Assembly (NCBI RefSeq): GCF_963975345.1
Contig: NZ_CAXBGE010000014.1
Span: 1 to 64,000, forward strand
Source: Maricaulis sp963975345
GTDB lineage: Bacteria > Pseudomonadota > Alphaproteobacteria > Caulobacterales > Maricaulaceae
Reading direction: 5' to 3'
DNA: 64,000 nucleotides
The notes beneath the pieces are model-generated. The model was not told where the DNA came from. It made no database searches and saw only the letters and a list, made by a program, of their open reading frames with translations. The first letter of the stretch is position 1. Every line of letters begins with the position of its first letter. A program made the translations under genes and the position numbers. Positions 17,110 to 26,010 of this stretch are shown piece after piece.

Positions 17110-18014
17110 GCTTCATGCTCCCGCATGCCGGCCGCGGCAGCCCGGTCGGGCAACGCTCTGACAATCAAATCACCCTGCCCGCGCAGATCGAAACTCTCAG
17201 CCGCCAGCCGCAACACGCCACGCTCGGCCTGCAATCGCGCCAGGATCGCCACCGAGGCCCGGACATCGCCTTCCGGCAATTTCACATCGGCGCCGCTATC
17301 AAGCCGCAAATTCCAGCGCCGTTCGCCAACCCGCACGGCACCAACGACATGGGTCTGAATGGCCGGATAGCGCGCCAAGGCATCAACGATCTCGACCACA
17401 TGCTGATTGGCGCCATCGGCGACCACAAGCGGCAGAGCCGGCGGATTCATCACATCAGCCGCCGCCAGCACGACACCGTCGCGGTCGATGATATTGAGCA
17501 CGCCTTCGACCTGCCACAGGGCGAAGGCCTCACGCGTCTCGACCACGATAGAGACCCGGTCAGGCCAAAGCCGTGCCACGGTCGCCGAACGCACAATCGG
17601 CAGGGCCTCGACGCGGGCGCGGACGGCAGCCGGATCAACGGAAAACAGGGATTGGCCGTCATAGATTTCGGTCGCCAGAACGATGGAGTGGGCAATCTCG
17701 TCGCCGGCGCCGGTGACATCGACCGAGCGCACCGCGAAGCCCATATCAGCCAGCCTGACGGTGAGTTTGTCGCCGCCGAGGCGCACCACATCGTCGAGTT
17801 GGCCGAACAGAGTCAGGCCGGCGATGGTTGCCAGCAAGAGTGCGGCAGCCGCCATCGCGCCCATACGGGCTGCATTTGCCACTCGATAACGCGCACTTCT
17901 GACTTGAGCTTCCGCCCAGTTACGCAAACGCCGCGGTGCAGACACCGCGGCGGACCGGTGGTTAGACTTGCGACGGGGTGCTTTTCGCGACCCGCCACGT
18001 GCTACCTTCGACAC
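17106..18014 (-). CDS. ftsQ: Cell division protein FtsQ
   Basis: FtsQ is a single-pass inner-membrane divisome scaffold. The product has a basic cytoplasmic N-terminus, one transmembrane helix (MGAMAAAALLLATIAGLTLFG), a POTRA domain beginning at about residue 85 (FAVRSVDVTGAGDE) and the FtsQ beta domain (SATVARLWPDRVSIVVETREAFALW is the family hallmark). A GTG at 18014 is taken as start because ggag lies 8 bases before it; a GTG at 18035 would add seven residues. It overlaps the end of ddl by 13 bases. Confidence 0.95.
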   Translation of the reverse strand: MSKVARGGSRKAPRRKSNHRSAAVSAPRRLRNWAEAQVRSARYRVANAARMGAMAAAALLLATIAGLTLFGQLDDVVRLGGDKLTVRLADMGFAVRSVDVTGAGDEIAHSIVLATEIYDGQSLFSVDPAAVRARVEALPIVRSATVARLWPDRVSIVVETREAFALWQVEGVLNIIDRDGVVLAAADVMNPPALPLVVADGANQHVVEIVDALARYPAIQTHVVGAVRVGERRWNLRLDSGADVKLPEGDVRASVAILARLQAERGVLRLAAESFDLRGQGDLIVRALPDRAAAAGMREHEA

Positions 18015-18916
18015 GACGCATTCTCCGCCATCCACTCCACGAGATCATTAAACGCGATCCCGCAGAACAGCGCCTGTTCTGGCGCCAGTGAAGTCGGAGT
18101 CATGCCCGGTTGGGTGTTAATTTCGAGTAACCATAGTGGTGGATTTGCGGATTCATCGTAGCGGAAATCAGTCCGCGTCAGACCACGACAGCCCAGAACG
18201 GCGTGGGCCTGCAAGGCCAGGGCGCGTGCCTGGTCAGCGATGGCGGGTGAGACGTCGGCAGGTAAAATATGAGTCGAACCACCCGCTGAGTATTTCGCCT
18301 CATAATCGTAAAAAGTCGTGTTGGGGATAATCTCGGTCACCGCAAGCGCCCGGTCCTCCATCACGGCAACAGTCAATTCGCGGCCGGGGATATAGCGTTC
18401 GATCAAAACTTCATCGCCGAGCGCCCAAGCGTTCGAGCCGAGCTCGGCCGGTGGACGGTTAGCGCCCTCCAGCACGATATGCACCCCGACCGAGGAGCCT
18501 TGCGCATTCGGCTTGGCGACATAGGGCGGTTTCATCGCGTGCGCTTTGGCGGCCTCGAACCGGTTGACGATCAGGCCTTCCGGGCAGGGAATGCCGGAGG
18601 CACGCAGCACGGCCTTGGCCTTTTGCTTGTCCATCGCCAGCGCCGAAGCGAGCACGCCGGAATGGGTGTAGGGCTTGCCGAAATGCTCCAGCACGCCCTG
18701 GACCATGCCGTCCTCGCCCCATTCGCCATGCAGGGCGTTGAAAACGATGTCGGGATCGGCATCCTTGAGCTGCTGCGCCAGATCACGCGAGGCATCGATC
18801 TCGACAACCTCATAGCCCTTTTCGCGCAAAGCCTTGGCGCAGGCGCGGCCGGACACCAGCGAAACATCACGTTCGGGCGAGAGCCCACCGAGCAGTACTG
18901 CGACACGTTTGGTCAT
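18002..18916 (-). CDS. ddl: D-alanine--D-alanine ligase
   Basis: Ddl joins two D-alanines with ATP for the peptidoglycan pentapeptide. The 304-residue DdlB-type protein shows KRVAVLLGGLSPERDVSLVSG at the N-terminus, ATP-grasp motifs PYVAKPNAQGSSVGVHIV (about 130-150) and LIERYIPGRELTVAVME, and the C-terminal metal/ATP site LLEINTQPGMTPTSL. The reading is complete. It starts 1-4 bases inside the end of murB (ATGA overlap). Confidence 0.97.
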   Translation of the reverse strand: MTKRVAVLLGGLSPERDVSLVSGRACAKALREKGYEVVEIDASRDLAQQLKDADPDIVFNALHGEWGEDGMVQGVLEHFGKPYTHSGVLASALAMDKQKAKAVLRASGIPCPEGLIVNRFEAAKAHAMKPPYVAKPNAQGSSVGVHIVLEGANRPPAELGSNAWALGDEVLIERYIPGRELTVAVMEDRALAVTEIIPNTTFYDYEAKYSAGGSTHILPADVSPAIADQARALALQAHAVLGCRGLTRTDFRYDESANPPLWLLEINTQPGMTPTSLAPEQALFCGIAFNDLVEWMAENASCRR

Positions 18917-19845
18917 GAGAGTCCCTCTTTGCCCGGCAGCCCGATGCGTTTGACTTCCCAGCGCAGATCGACGCCAGACTTGTGTTTGACGCGCGCGCGA
19001 ACTTCTTCCCCGAGATCTTCCAGATCGGCCGCCGTGGCGGTGCCGTCATTGATCAGGAAATTGCAGTGTTGCTCTGAAAAACTCGCCCCGCCAATTCGCA
19101 GGCCGCGACCGCCGGCCTGATCGATCAATTGCCAGGTCTTGCGCGCATTCGGCGTGCCGGGCGCATCGGGATTGGCAAAGGTCGAGCCGGAGGTCTTCTC
19201 GCGGATCGGCTGGGTCGTCTCGCGCCGCGCGGTGATCGCGGCCATGCGTTCGAGGATAGCGTCGGGCTCGTCGGCTGTGCCTTGCAGCACCGCTTCGACG
19301 AAGATCCAGCCCTCCGGTGCGCCGCTATGGCGATAGCCATAGGCGAGCTCGTCGGGCTTGGCGATGATGCGACGGCCGCCTCGGTCGAGCGCCACGACCT
19401 CGACCACCACGTCCTTGGTTTCCTGATCATAACAGCCGGCATTCATCCGCAAGGCGCCGCCAATCGTGCCCGGCACGCCGACGAGATATTCCAGCCCGGC
19501 AATCCCGGCCTTGGCCGCAGCCTTGGCGACCATTTTGTCGAGCGCCCCGGCCCCGGCACGCAGCTGGTTCTCGCCGAGCGCCTCGGTCTTGGCGAAAGCG
19601 CCAGTCAGCCGGACCACGACCCCGCGCACACCGCCATCGCGCACCAGCGTATTGGAACCGGCGCCGAGGACGTGGACCGGGATCTCATCGGGCGTTTCGG
19701 CCAGAAAGCGCGCCAGATCGGACTCGTCCGCCGGCAGATACAGCACTTGCGCCGGGCCGCCCACGCGCAGCCAGGTGATGTCTTTCAGAGGCGCGGCCTC
19801 GATATATTTGCCGCGAACCGGAGGCAGGCGCTCAATCAGGCTCAA
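18913..19845 (-). CDS. murB: UDP-N-acetylenolpyruvoylglucosamine reductase
   Basis: MurB reduces enolpyruvyl-UDP-GlcNAc to UDP-MurNAc with FAD and NADPH. FAD-binding signatures are TWLRVGGPAQVLYLP, VHVLGAGSNTLVRDGG and VGVPGTIGGALRMNAG; the catalytic Ser/Glu region shows SGSTFANP and a C-terminal EEVRARVKHKSGVDL. It is a type I enzyme lacking nothing visible. A TTG at 19845 is chosen as start: ggagg sits 7 bases before it, it overlaps the murC stop as TTGA, and the N-terminus LSLIERLPPVRGKY then matches the family. An ATG at 19884 would give 13 extra residues inside murC with no ribosome site. Confidence 0.95.
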   Translation of the reverse strand: MSLIERLPPVRGKYIEAAPLKDITWLRVGGPAQVLYLPADESDLARFLAETPDEIPVHVLGAGSNTLVRDGGVRGVVVRLTGAFAKTEALGENQLRAGAGALDKMVAKAAAKAGIAGLEYLVGVPGTIGGALRMNAGCYDQETKDVVVEVVALDRGGRRIIAKPDELAYGYRHSGAPEGWIFVEAVLQGTADEPDAILERMAAITARRETTQPIREKTSGSTFANPDAPGTPNARKTWQLIDQAGGRGLRIGGASFSEQHCNFLINDGTATAADLEDLGEEVRARVKHKSGVDLRWEVKRIGLPGKEGLS

Positions 19846-21248
19846 CCCAGCGCCTCCAGCTCTCCCGGCAGGGCGTAGGCCCATTGCGTGATATCGCCGG
19901 CACCGAGGCAGACGACGACATCGCCTGACACGGCCCGGCTGGCAATTTCGGCGGCTGCCGTCTCGCGCGTTACCGGATTGGAGTCGCGATGCCCGTGGGC
20001 GCGCAGACTTTCGACCAGATGATCGCGATCAATGCCCTCGATCGGATCTTCACCAGCGGTATAGACATCGGCGACGAGCACGCTGTCGGCATCGTTGAAA
20101 CAGGTCGAGAAATCGTCGAACAAATCGTGCAGACGGCTATAGCGGTGCGGCTGCATCACCGCGATCACCTTGCCAGACGAGGCCTGCCGCGCCGCTTTCA
20201 ACACCGCTGCGATCTCGACCGGGTGGTGGCCGTAATCATCGATAATGCTGACCCCTTTCCACTCGCCGGTCTTGGTGAAGCGGCGTTTGACGCCGCCGAA
20301 TTCGGCCAGCGCCTTCTTGCCAGCGACCTCGGTGAGGCCCAGCTCGCGCGCCGTCGCCAGCGCTGCCAGCGTGTTGAGGACATTATGCTCGCCCATCATC
20401 GGCAGGAAGACATCGCTCCAGCGCTCGGGCTCCTCGCCGCGCAGGCGGAAGCAAACATCAAAGGTCGAGCCGGTGACATCGGCACGCAGGTTTTCCACCC
20501 TCACATCGGCCTGCGGATTGAGGCCATAAGTGATGACGCGGCGGTCCTGCACCCGGCTGGCGAGGCTCTGGACTTCGGGATGATCCGTGCACAACACGGC
20601 GAAACCGTAGAACGGCAGGTTCTCGACGAATTGGAAGAAGGCTTCGCGCAGCGTGTCGAAATCGCCGTAATGCTCCATATGCTCCGGATCGATATTGGTG
20701 ACGATGGCGATGGTACCGCGCAGCTTGAGGAAGGAGCCGTCGGACTCGTCCGCCTCAACCGCCATCCAGTCACCCAAGCCCACCTTGGCATTGGAGCCAT
20801 AGGCGGAGATGATCCCGCCATTAATCACCGTCGGATCAACCCCGGCCGCATCCATCAACACCGAGACCAGTGAGGTCGTGGTCGTCTTGCCATGCGTGCC
20901 GCCAACCGCGACGGCGAATTTCAGCCGCATCAGCTCGGCCAGCATTTCCGCCCGGCGCACGACCGGGATTTTGGCGGCGCGAGCCGCGAGGAGTTCGGGA
21001 TTGGACGGCTTGATCGCCGAAGACACGACAATCGCGCCGGCACCGGTGACATTGTCGCCGGCATGGCCGATGGCGATATTGGCACCGAGACCGCGCAGGC
21101 GCTCGACATTCGGGTTGGCCTTGATGTCCGAGCCCTGCACCGCATAGCCCAGATTGAGCATCACCTCGGCAATGCCGCTCATACCAATGCCGCCAATGCC
21201 GACAAAATGGACCGGGCCGACCGGGAAAGGCAAAGCGGCAAATTTCAT
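19842..21248 (-). CDS. murC: UDP-N-acetylmuramate--L-alanine ligase
   Basis: MurC adds the first stem amino acid, L-Ala, to UDP-MurNAc. The 468-residue Mur ligase shows the N-terminal nucleotide-sugar motif HFVGIGGIGMSGIAEV, the ATP P-loop GGTHGKTTTTS at about 113-123, ANNIDPEHMEHYGD-type central motif (VTNIDPEHMEHYG) and the C-terminal DDYGHHPVEI. It overlaps murG upstream and murB downstream. Confidence 0.97.
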   Translation of the reverse strand: MKFAALPFPVGPVHFVGIGGIGMSGIAEVMLNLGYAVQGSDIKANPNVERLRGLGANIAIGHAGDNVTGAGAIVVSSAIKPSNPELLAARAAKIPVVRRAEMLAELMRLKFAVAVGGTHGKTTTTSLVSVLMDAAGVDPTVINGGIISAYGSNAKVGLGDWMAVEADESDGSFLKLRGTIAIVTNIDPEHMEHYGDFDTLREAFFQFVENLPFYGFAVLCTDHPEVQSLASRVQDRRVITYGLNPQADVRVENLRADVTGSTFDVCFRLRGEEPERWSDVFLPMMGEHNVLNTLAALATARELGLTEVAGKKALAEFGGVKRRFTKTGEWKGVSIIDDYGHHPVEIAAVLKAARQASSGKVIAVMQPHRYSRLHDLFDDFSTCFNDADSVLVADVYTAGEDPIEGIDRDHLVESLRAHGHRDSNPVTRETAAAEIASRAVSGDVVVCLGAGDITQWAYALPGELEALG

Positions 21249-22351
21249 GTCAGGGCTCCTCGGACCAGGCCTTCGACAGCCTTGGCCAGTGCTTGTGCGG
21301 CATCGGGGCGACCCAGCGAACGCGCGGCAGCCGCGCGGTCAGCCAGATCAGCCGGATTCGACAGACGGGATTGCAAAAGGCCGGCCAGACGGTCGGCAGT
21401 GAAGTCAGCTTCCGGCAGCGTGTCAGCGGCGAGCGCAGCGACCAGGCCTTCAACATTGGCGCTCTGATGATCATCAGCAGCGATGGCGAGCGGACAGAAA
21501 ATCGCCGGGCGTCCGACACCGGCCACTTCCGACACGGTCGAAGCCCCGGCGCGCCCGATCACGAGATGAGCCGCCGCATAGAGCGCGCCGACATCCTCGA
21601 AGAAGGGCTCGCAGCGAGCACTCACGCCGCAGGACTGGTAGGATTCACGCGCCATCGCCAACGACTCTTCACGGGTTTGTTGGACGACATCAAGGCGAGA
21701 ACGAAGCGATTGTGGGAGTTGTGCAATCGCCGCCGGGACCGTCTCCGACAATAACCGTGCACCCAGACTGCCGCCGAGAATGAGAAGATTGATCCGCCCG
21801 TCCGCTGCGATCGGCGTGTAACCGGCAGCGCGCGCATCAAGAATGGGCTGGCGCAACGGATTGCCGGTCAGGATATGGTGTTTGCGGCCCGTGACGGACA
21901 GCTTGTCGAGACGTTCAAAACCCGAGGCAATGAAACCGGCGCGACCGGCAAACACCCGATTGACCCGTCCGAGCACGGCATTCTGTTCGTGGATCGCATA
22001 GGCGATGCCCATCGTCTGGGCGGCCGCCAGTGCGGGAAAGGCCGGATAGCCCCCGAAACCGGCGACGACATCGGGCTTCCAGCGCTTGATGATGGCATGC
22101 GCCTCGGTCAGCCCCTTGGCGAGCTCGAGGCCAGCCTTGGCCAGCTTGATCGGGTTTTTCGTCGATGGGCTGGCGGCATGGATTTCGTCAATCGCCACGG
22201 CGGGAAAGCCGGTCGTGTGCTTGAGGCCGCGCGCATCGGTGACCAAGCGAACCTGCCAGCCGCGCGCGATCAGCGCCTCGGCGGCGGCGCGGGCAGGAAA
22301 CATATGTCCGCCGGTTCCCCCGGCAGCAATCAGGCAGCGACGCGGTGTCAT
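21245..22351 (-). CDS. murG: UDP-GlcNAc:lipid I N-acetylglucosaminyltransferase
   Basis: MurG adds GlcNAc to lipid I to make lipid II on the inner face of the membrane. The 368-residue GT28 enzyme has the N-terminal glycine-rich loop IAAGGTGGHMFPA, a second G loop LLILGGSLGARLLSE and the donor-binding HLVIGRAGASTVSEV motif. Length is as expected. ATGA overlaps join it to ftsW and murC. Confidence 0.97.
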   Translation of the reverse strand: MTPRRCLIAAGGTGGHMFPARAAAEALIARGWQVRLVTDARGLKHTTGFPAVAIDEIHAASPSTKNPIKLAKAGLELAKGLTEAHAIIKRWKPDVVAGFGGYPAFPALAAAQTMGIAYAIHEQNAVLGRVNRVFAGRAGFIASGFERLDKLSVTGRKHHILTGNPLRQPILDARAAGYTPIAADGRINLLILGGSLGARLLSETVPAAIAQLPQSLRSRLDVVQQTREESLAMARESYQSCGVSARCEPFFEDVGALYAAAHLVIGRAGASTVSEVAGVGRPAIFCPLAIAADDHQSANVEGLVAALAADTLPEADFTADRLAGLLQSRLSNPADLADRAAAARSLGRPDAAQALAKAVEGLVRGALT

Positions 22352-23475
22352 CCGGCGGCTTGCATCGAATAGGCGCCGGGGCGGCGGCGTGTCAGGGCCA
22401 GCATCAAACCGGCCGCAAAGGTCAAGGCGAGCATGGACGAGCCTCCATTTGAAACGAATGGCAGTGTCATGCCCTTCGGCGGGATCAGGTTCAAGTTCAC
22501 AGAGATGTTGATCAGCGCCTGCAGTCCGAATTGCAGCGCCAGGCCGGCGACCGCCAGCTGCGCGAAATGATCATTCAGCCGCATCGCCTGGTTCCAGGCC
22601 CGCGTCACCAAAATCGCGAACAGGCCGATGATGGAAAGCGAGGCCAACAGGCCGAACTCCTCGGTCGCGACCGAGAAGATGAAATCGGTATTCGCATCGG
22701 GCAGGAGATGTTTCACCTCACCCTCACCGGGCCCGACCCCCATCAACCCACCGCGCGAGATCGCCTCGATCGCCCGGTCGATCTGATAGGTCTCATTGCC
22801 TTCCGGATTGATGAAGCTGTGCACCCGCGCCGCCACGTGCGGCAAGGTCAGATAGGCCAAGCCCGATCCAGTCACCGCCAGACTGCCGAGCACGGACACC
22901 CAGAGCCAGGACAGGCCGGAGGCGAAGAACACGCCGCCAAAACACAGTGTCAGCAAGACCGATTGTCCGAAATCCGGCTGCGCCATCAACAAACCGATCG
23001 CCGCGATATACAGGCCAAAAGCGACCAGCCGCCCCGGGATCGGCGCGCCGCGTTTTTCTTCGGCAAACAACCAGGCCACCGTGACGAGCAGCGCGGGTTT
23101 GAGGAACTCCGAGGGCTGCAGCGAGAAGGAACCAAAGCGCAGCCACCGCGTCGCGCCCTTCACCTCATCGCCCAGAAACAGCGTCGCGACCATCAGCACG
23201 AATGAGCCGACCAGGACCAGCGCCGCGAGCCGGCGTGCGCCCTTGGGGCTCAGGCTGGAAAGGACCAGCATGCCGGTAATCCCCAGCAGGGCAAACACCG
23301 CCTGCCGGTAGAGAAAATGGAAGGGGTCATCAATTCCGAGCCGCGCCGACGCAGCCGGGCTGGACGCCATCGACAGCACGATGCCGGTGGTGATCAAGGC
23401 GAGAATCACGAAGAGCAGCGTCCGGTCGATACCGCGCCACCAGGATGTCACGGCGCGGTGCAGCGACACGATCAT
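22348..23475 (-). CDS. ftsW: SEDS glycosyltransferase FtsW
   Basis: FtsW is the septal peptidoglycan polymerase of the SEDS family, working with FtsI. The 375-residue polytopic protein has about ten hydrophobic segments and the SEDS hallmarks GATRWLRFGSFSLQPSE, AQPDFGQSVL and, near the C-terminus, PPKGMTLPFVSNGGSSM. The start is the ATG overlapping murD. Confidence 0.96.
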   Translation of the reverse strand: MIVSLHRAVTSWWRGIDRTLLFVILALITTGIVLSMASSPAASARLGIDDPFHFLYRQAVFALLGITGMLVLSSLSPKGARRLAALVLVGSFVLMVATLFLGDEVKGATRWLRFGSFSLQPSEFLKPALLVTVAWLFAEEKRGAPIPGRLVAFGLYIAAIGLLMAQPDFGQSVLLTLCFGGVFFASGLSWLWVSVLGSLAVTGSGLAYLTLPHVAARVHSFINPEGNETYQIDRAIEAISRGGLMGVGPGEGEVKHLLPDANTDFIFSVATEEFGLLASLSIIGLFAILVTRAWNQAMRLNDHFAQLAVAGLALQFGLQALINISVNLNLIPPKGMTLPFVSNGGSSMLALTFAAGLMLALTRRRPGAYSMQAAG

Positions 23476-24896
23476 GCGCCGGGCTCCGGCTCAAGCGCCG
23501 GCGCCATGAACGCGCCAACCAGCTCGCGGAAAGCGTCACCCCGAGCCTCGAAATTCGCAAATTGGTCGAAAGACGCCGCCGCTGGCGATAGCAGGACCAC
23601 CGCGCCTTTGCGGCCCTCAGCGCGCGCGTCGCGGCCGGCCGCCGCCGTCGCCGTCGCCAGATCACCGCAGCGCTCATAGGCCAGCTTGCCGTCAAGTTCG
23701 CGGGCAAAACGCGGCTCCGCCTCGCCGATCAAATAGGCCTTGGCGATGCGCGGATAAAGGTGCGCCAACGCGGCGAGCCCGCCGGCCTTCGGGCGCCCGC
23801 CGGCAATCCAGTAGATCGGGTCATAACAGGCCAGCGCCTGCATCGCGGCCTCGGCATTGGTCGCCTTGCTGTCATTGACGAAGCGCACGCCGTCCAACTC
23901 GCCGACCAGCTCCTGGCGGTGCGCCAGCCCGCCAAACGAGCCGATGGCATCGGCGGCCATCCGCGCGCTGACCCCGAGCACCCGCACGGCGGCCAGCGCG
24001 GCCGCAATATTCTGGGCGTTGTGACGGCCCGGCAGGGCCGCAGCGCGACCAAGCTGCATCACCGCTTTGGGGGCGCTGTCGAGCGCCTCATAAACCTGAT
24101 CGCCCAACGCATAGACACCGCGCGACACCACACGGCCGGCCGAGATCGGGATCGCCCGCGTATCGGGACGCTTCATCCGCAGCCGCGAATAAAAATCGCT
24201 GGTCTGCGCATCATCAACGCCGACAATCGCGACACCGTCCGGCCCCTGCATCGAGAACAGGCGTTGTTTGGCCGCGAAATAGCCGGCGAAATCGCCATGC
24301 CGGTCGATATGGTCCGGCGTGAGGTTGAGCAGGATCGCGACATCGCATTGCAGGCTCGCCGTCAGATCAAGCTGATAGGAGGATAATTCCAGCACATAAT
24401 ACGAGCCGGGGCGTGGCGGATCCTGGGCCAGAACCGCATCGCCGATATTGCCGGCGACCGTCACATTGCGGCCCGCCTCGCGCAGGATATGGCCGATCAG
24501 CGCCGTGGTGGTCGATTTGCCATTGGTGCCGGTAATGCCAATGATTTTCGGACGGCGCTTGACCGGCATCGCCAGCACTTCCAGCGCAAACAATTCGATA
24601 TCCCCGATCACCGGCGCGCCGACCGCCTGCGCCAGCTCGACAACGCGGTGCGGCGCCGGATGGGTCAGGGCCACGCCGGGAGAGAGCACGAGAGCGGCGA
24701 CATCGCCCCAATCGCGTCGATTGAGATCATCAAGCACGAAGCCTTGCGCCTCGGCTGCGGCGCGCGATTGAGCGGAATCATCCCATGCCGACACCTCGGC
24801 ACCGCCGGCCTGCAGCGCACGGACCGTGGCAAGCCCGCTACGCCCCAGTCCGAAGACCGCAACACGGCGTCCCTTGAAGGCATGGACCGCAATCAT
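23472..24896 (-). CDS. murD: UDP-N-acetylmuramoylalanine--D-glutamate ligase
   Basis: MurD adds D-glutamate to the stem. The 474-residue protein has an N-terminal dinucleotide-like motif VAVFGLGRSGLATVRAL, the ligase P-loop GITGTNGKSTTTALIGH at about 120-136, NLTPDHIDRHG and the C-terminal FVNDSKATN signature. It sits 3 bases after mraY. Confidence 0.97.
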   Translation of the reverse strand: MIAVHAFKGRRVAVFGLGRSGLATVRALQAGGAEVSAWDDSAQSRAAAEAQGFVLDDLNRRDWGDVAALVLSPGVALTHPAPHRVVELAQAVGAPVIGDIELFALEVLAMPVKRRPKIIGITGTNGKSTTTALIGHILREAGRNVTVAGNIGDAVLAQDPPRPGSYYVLELSSYQLDLTASLQCDVAILLNLTPDHIDRHGDFAGYFAAKQRLFSMQGPDGVAIVGVDDAQTSDFYSRLRMKRPDTRAIPISAGRVVSRGVYALGDQVYEALDSAPKAVMQLGRAAALPGRHNAQNIAAALAAVRVLGVSARMAADAIGSFGGLAHRQELVGELDGVRFVNDSKATNAEAAMQALACYDPIYWIAGGRPKAGGLAALAHLYPRIAKAYLIGEAEPRFARELDGKLAYERCGDLATATAAAGRDARAEGRKGAVVLLSPAAASFDQFANFEARGDAFRELVGAFMAPALEPEPGA

Positions 24897-24899
24897 CGT

Positions 24900-26003
24900 C
24901 TATCTCAGCTTGAGGGTAGCAAGGCCGATCAGCGCCAGCACGACGGCGATAATCCAGAAACGGATCACGATAGTCGCCTCGGCCCAGCCCTTTTTCTCGT
25001 AATGATGGTGAATTGGCGCCATGCGGAAGACGCGCTTGCCGGTCAGCTTGAAACTGACGACCTGCACCATCACCGACACCATTTCCAGCACGAACAGCCC
25101 GCCAACAATCGCCAGCACGATCTCATGCTTGACCGCCACAGCAATCACGCCGAGCGCGCCGCCGAGCGAGAGCGAACCGGTATCGCCCATGAAGATCATC
25201 GCCGGCGGAGCATTCCACCACAAAAAGCCCAGTCCAGCACCCAGCAGAGCGCCACAGAACACCAGGATCTCGCCAGTGCCGGGCGTGTAGAAGACGTGCA
25301 GATATTCGGCGAAGTCGACACGGCCGACGACATAGGCAATGACGCCGAACGTGGCGGCCGCAATCATCACCGGCACGATCGCCAGCCCGTCGAGCCCATC
25401 GGTCATATTCACCGCATTGCCCGAGCCCACGATCACCATGCAGCCGAAGACATAGAAGAGCGGCCCGAGATTGAGCAGGAAATCCTTGAAGAAAGGGAAG
25501 GTGATCGAGGTCGTCACGGCGGCATCCATGCCATAGCCCTGAGCCGTGGCCGTTGCCCACCAGACCGCGATCAGGGCGATGGAGAATTCGCCAAGCAGTT
25601 TGAGCTTGCTGCCAAGCCCGTCCGTCGTCTGCTTGGTGACTTTCTGATAATCATCGATGAAGCCGATCAGGCCAAATCCAGCGGTGACGAAAATCACGAT
25701 CCAGACATAGGCATTGCTCAAATCGGCCCAGAGCAGCGTGCCGACCATCACGCCGAGCAGGATCAGAAAGCCGCCCATCGTCGGGGTGCCGGCTTTCTCG
25801 ATCACATGGCGTTCAATGCCTTCGGCGCGGATCGGCTGACCCCTGCCCTGCTTGCGCCGCAGCCAGCCAATCATCGGCTGCCCAAACACGAAGGCGATCA
25901 GCATCGCCGTCATCAGCGCACCGCCGGAGCGAAAAGTGATGTAGCGAAACAGATTGGCGATCTGGAAATCGTCCATCAACGGTGCGAACAGCAGGTACAG
26001 CAT
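24900..26003 (-). CDS. mraY: Phospho-N-acetylmuramoyl-pentapeptide transferase
   Basis: MraY transfers phospho-MurNAc-pentapeptide to undecaprenyl phosphate, making lipid I. The 367-residue polytopic protein has about ten transmembrane helices and the family motifs GTPTMGGFLIL, the catalytic double aspartate FIDDYQKVTKQ, GNAVNMTDGLDGLAI and, near the end, MAPIHHHYEKKGW. It lies 7 bases after murF. Confidence 0.97.
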   Translation of the reverse strand: MLYLLFAPLMDDFQIANLFRYITFRSGGALMTAMLIAFVFGQPMIGWLRRKQGRGQPIRAEGIERHVIEKAGTPTMGGFLILLGVMVGTLLWADLSNAYVWIVIFVTAGFGLIGFIDDYQKVTKQTTDGLGSKLKLLGEFSIALIAVWWATATAQGYGMDAAVTTSITFPFFKDFLLNLGPLFYVFGCMVIVGSGNAVNMTDGLDGLAIVPVMIAAATFGVIAYVVGRVDFAEYLHVFYTPGTGEILVFCGALLGAGLGFLWWNAPPAMIFMGDTGSLSLGGALGVIAVAVKHEIVLAIVGGLFVLEMVSVMVQVVSFKLTGKRVFRMAPIHHHYEKKGWAEATIVIRFWIIAVVLALIGLATLKLR

Positions 26004-26010
26004 GGGCGGA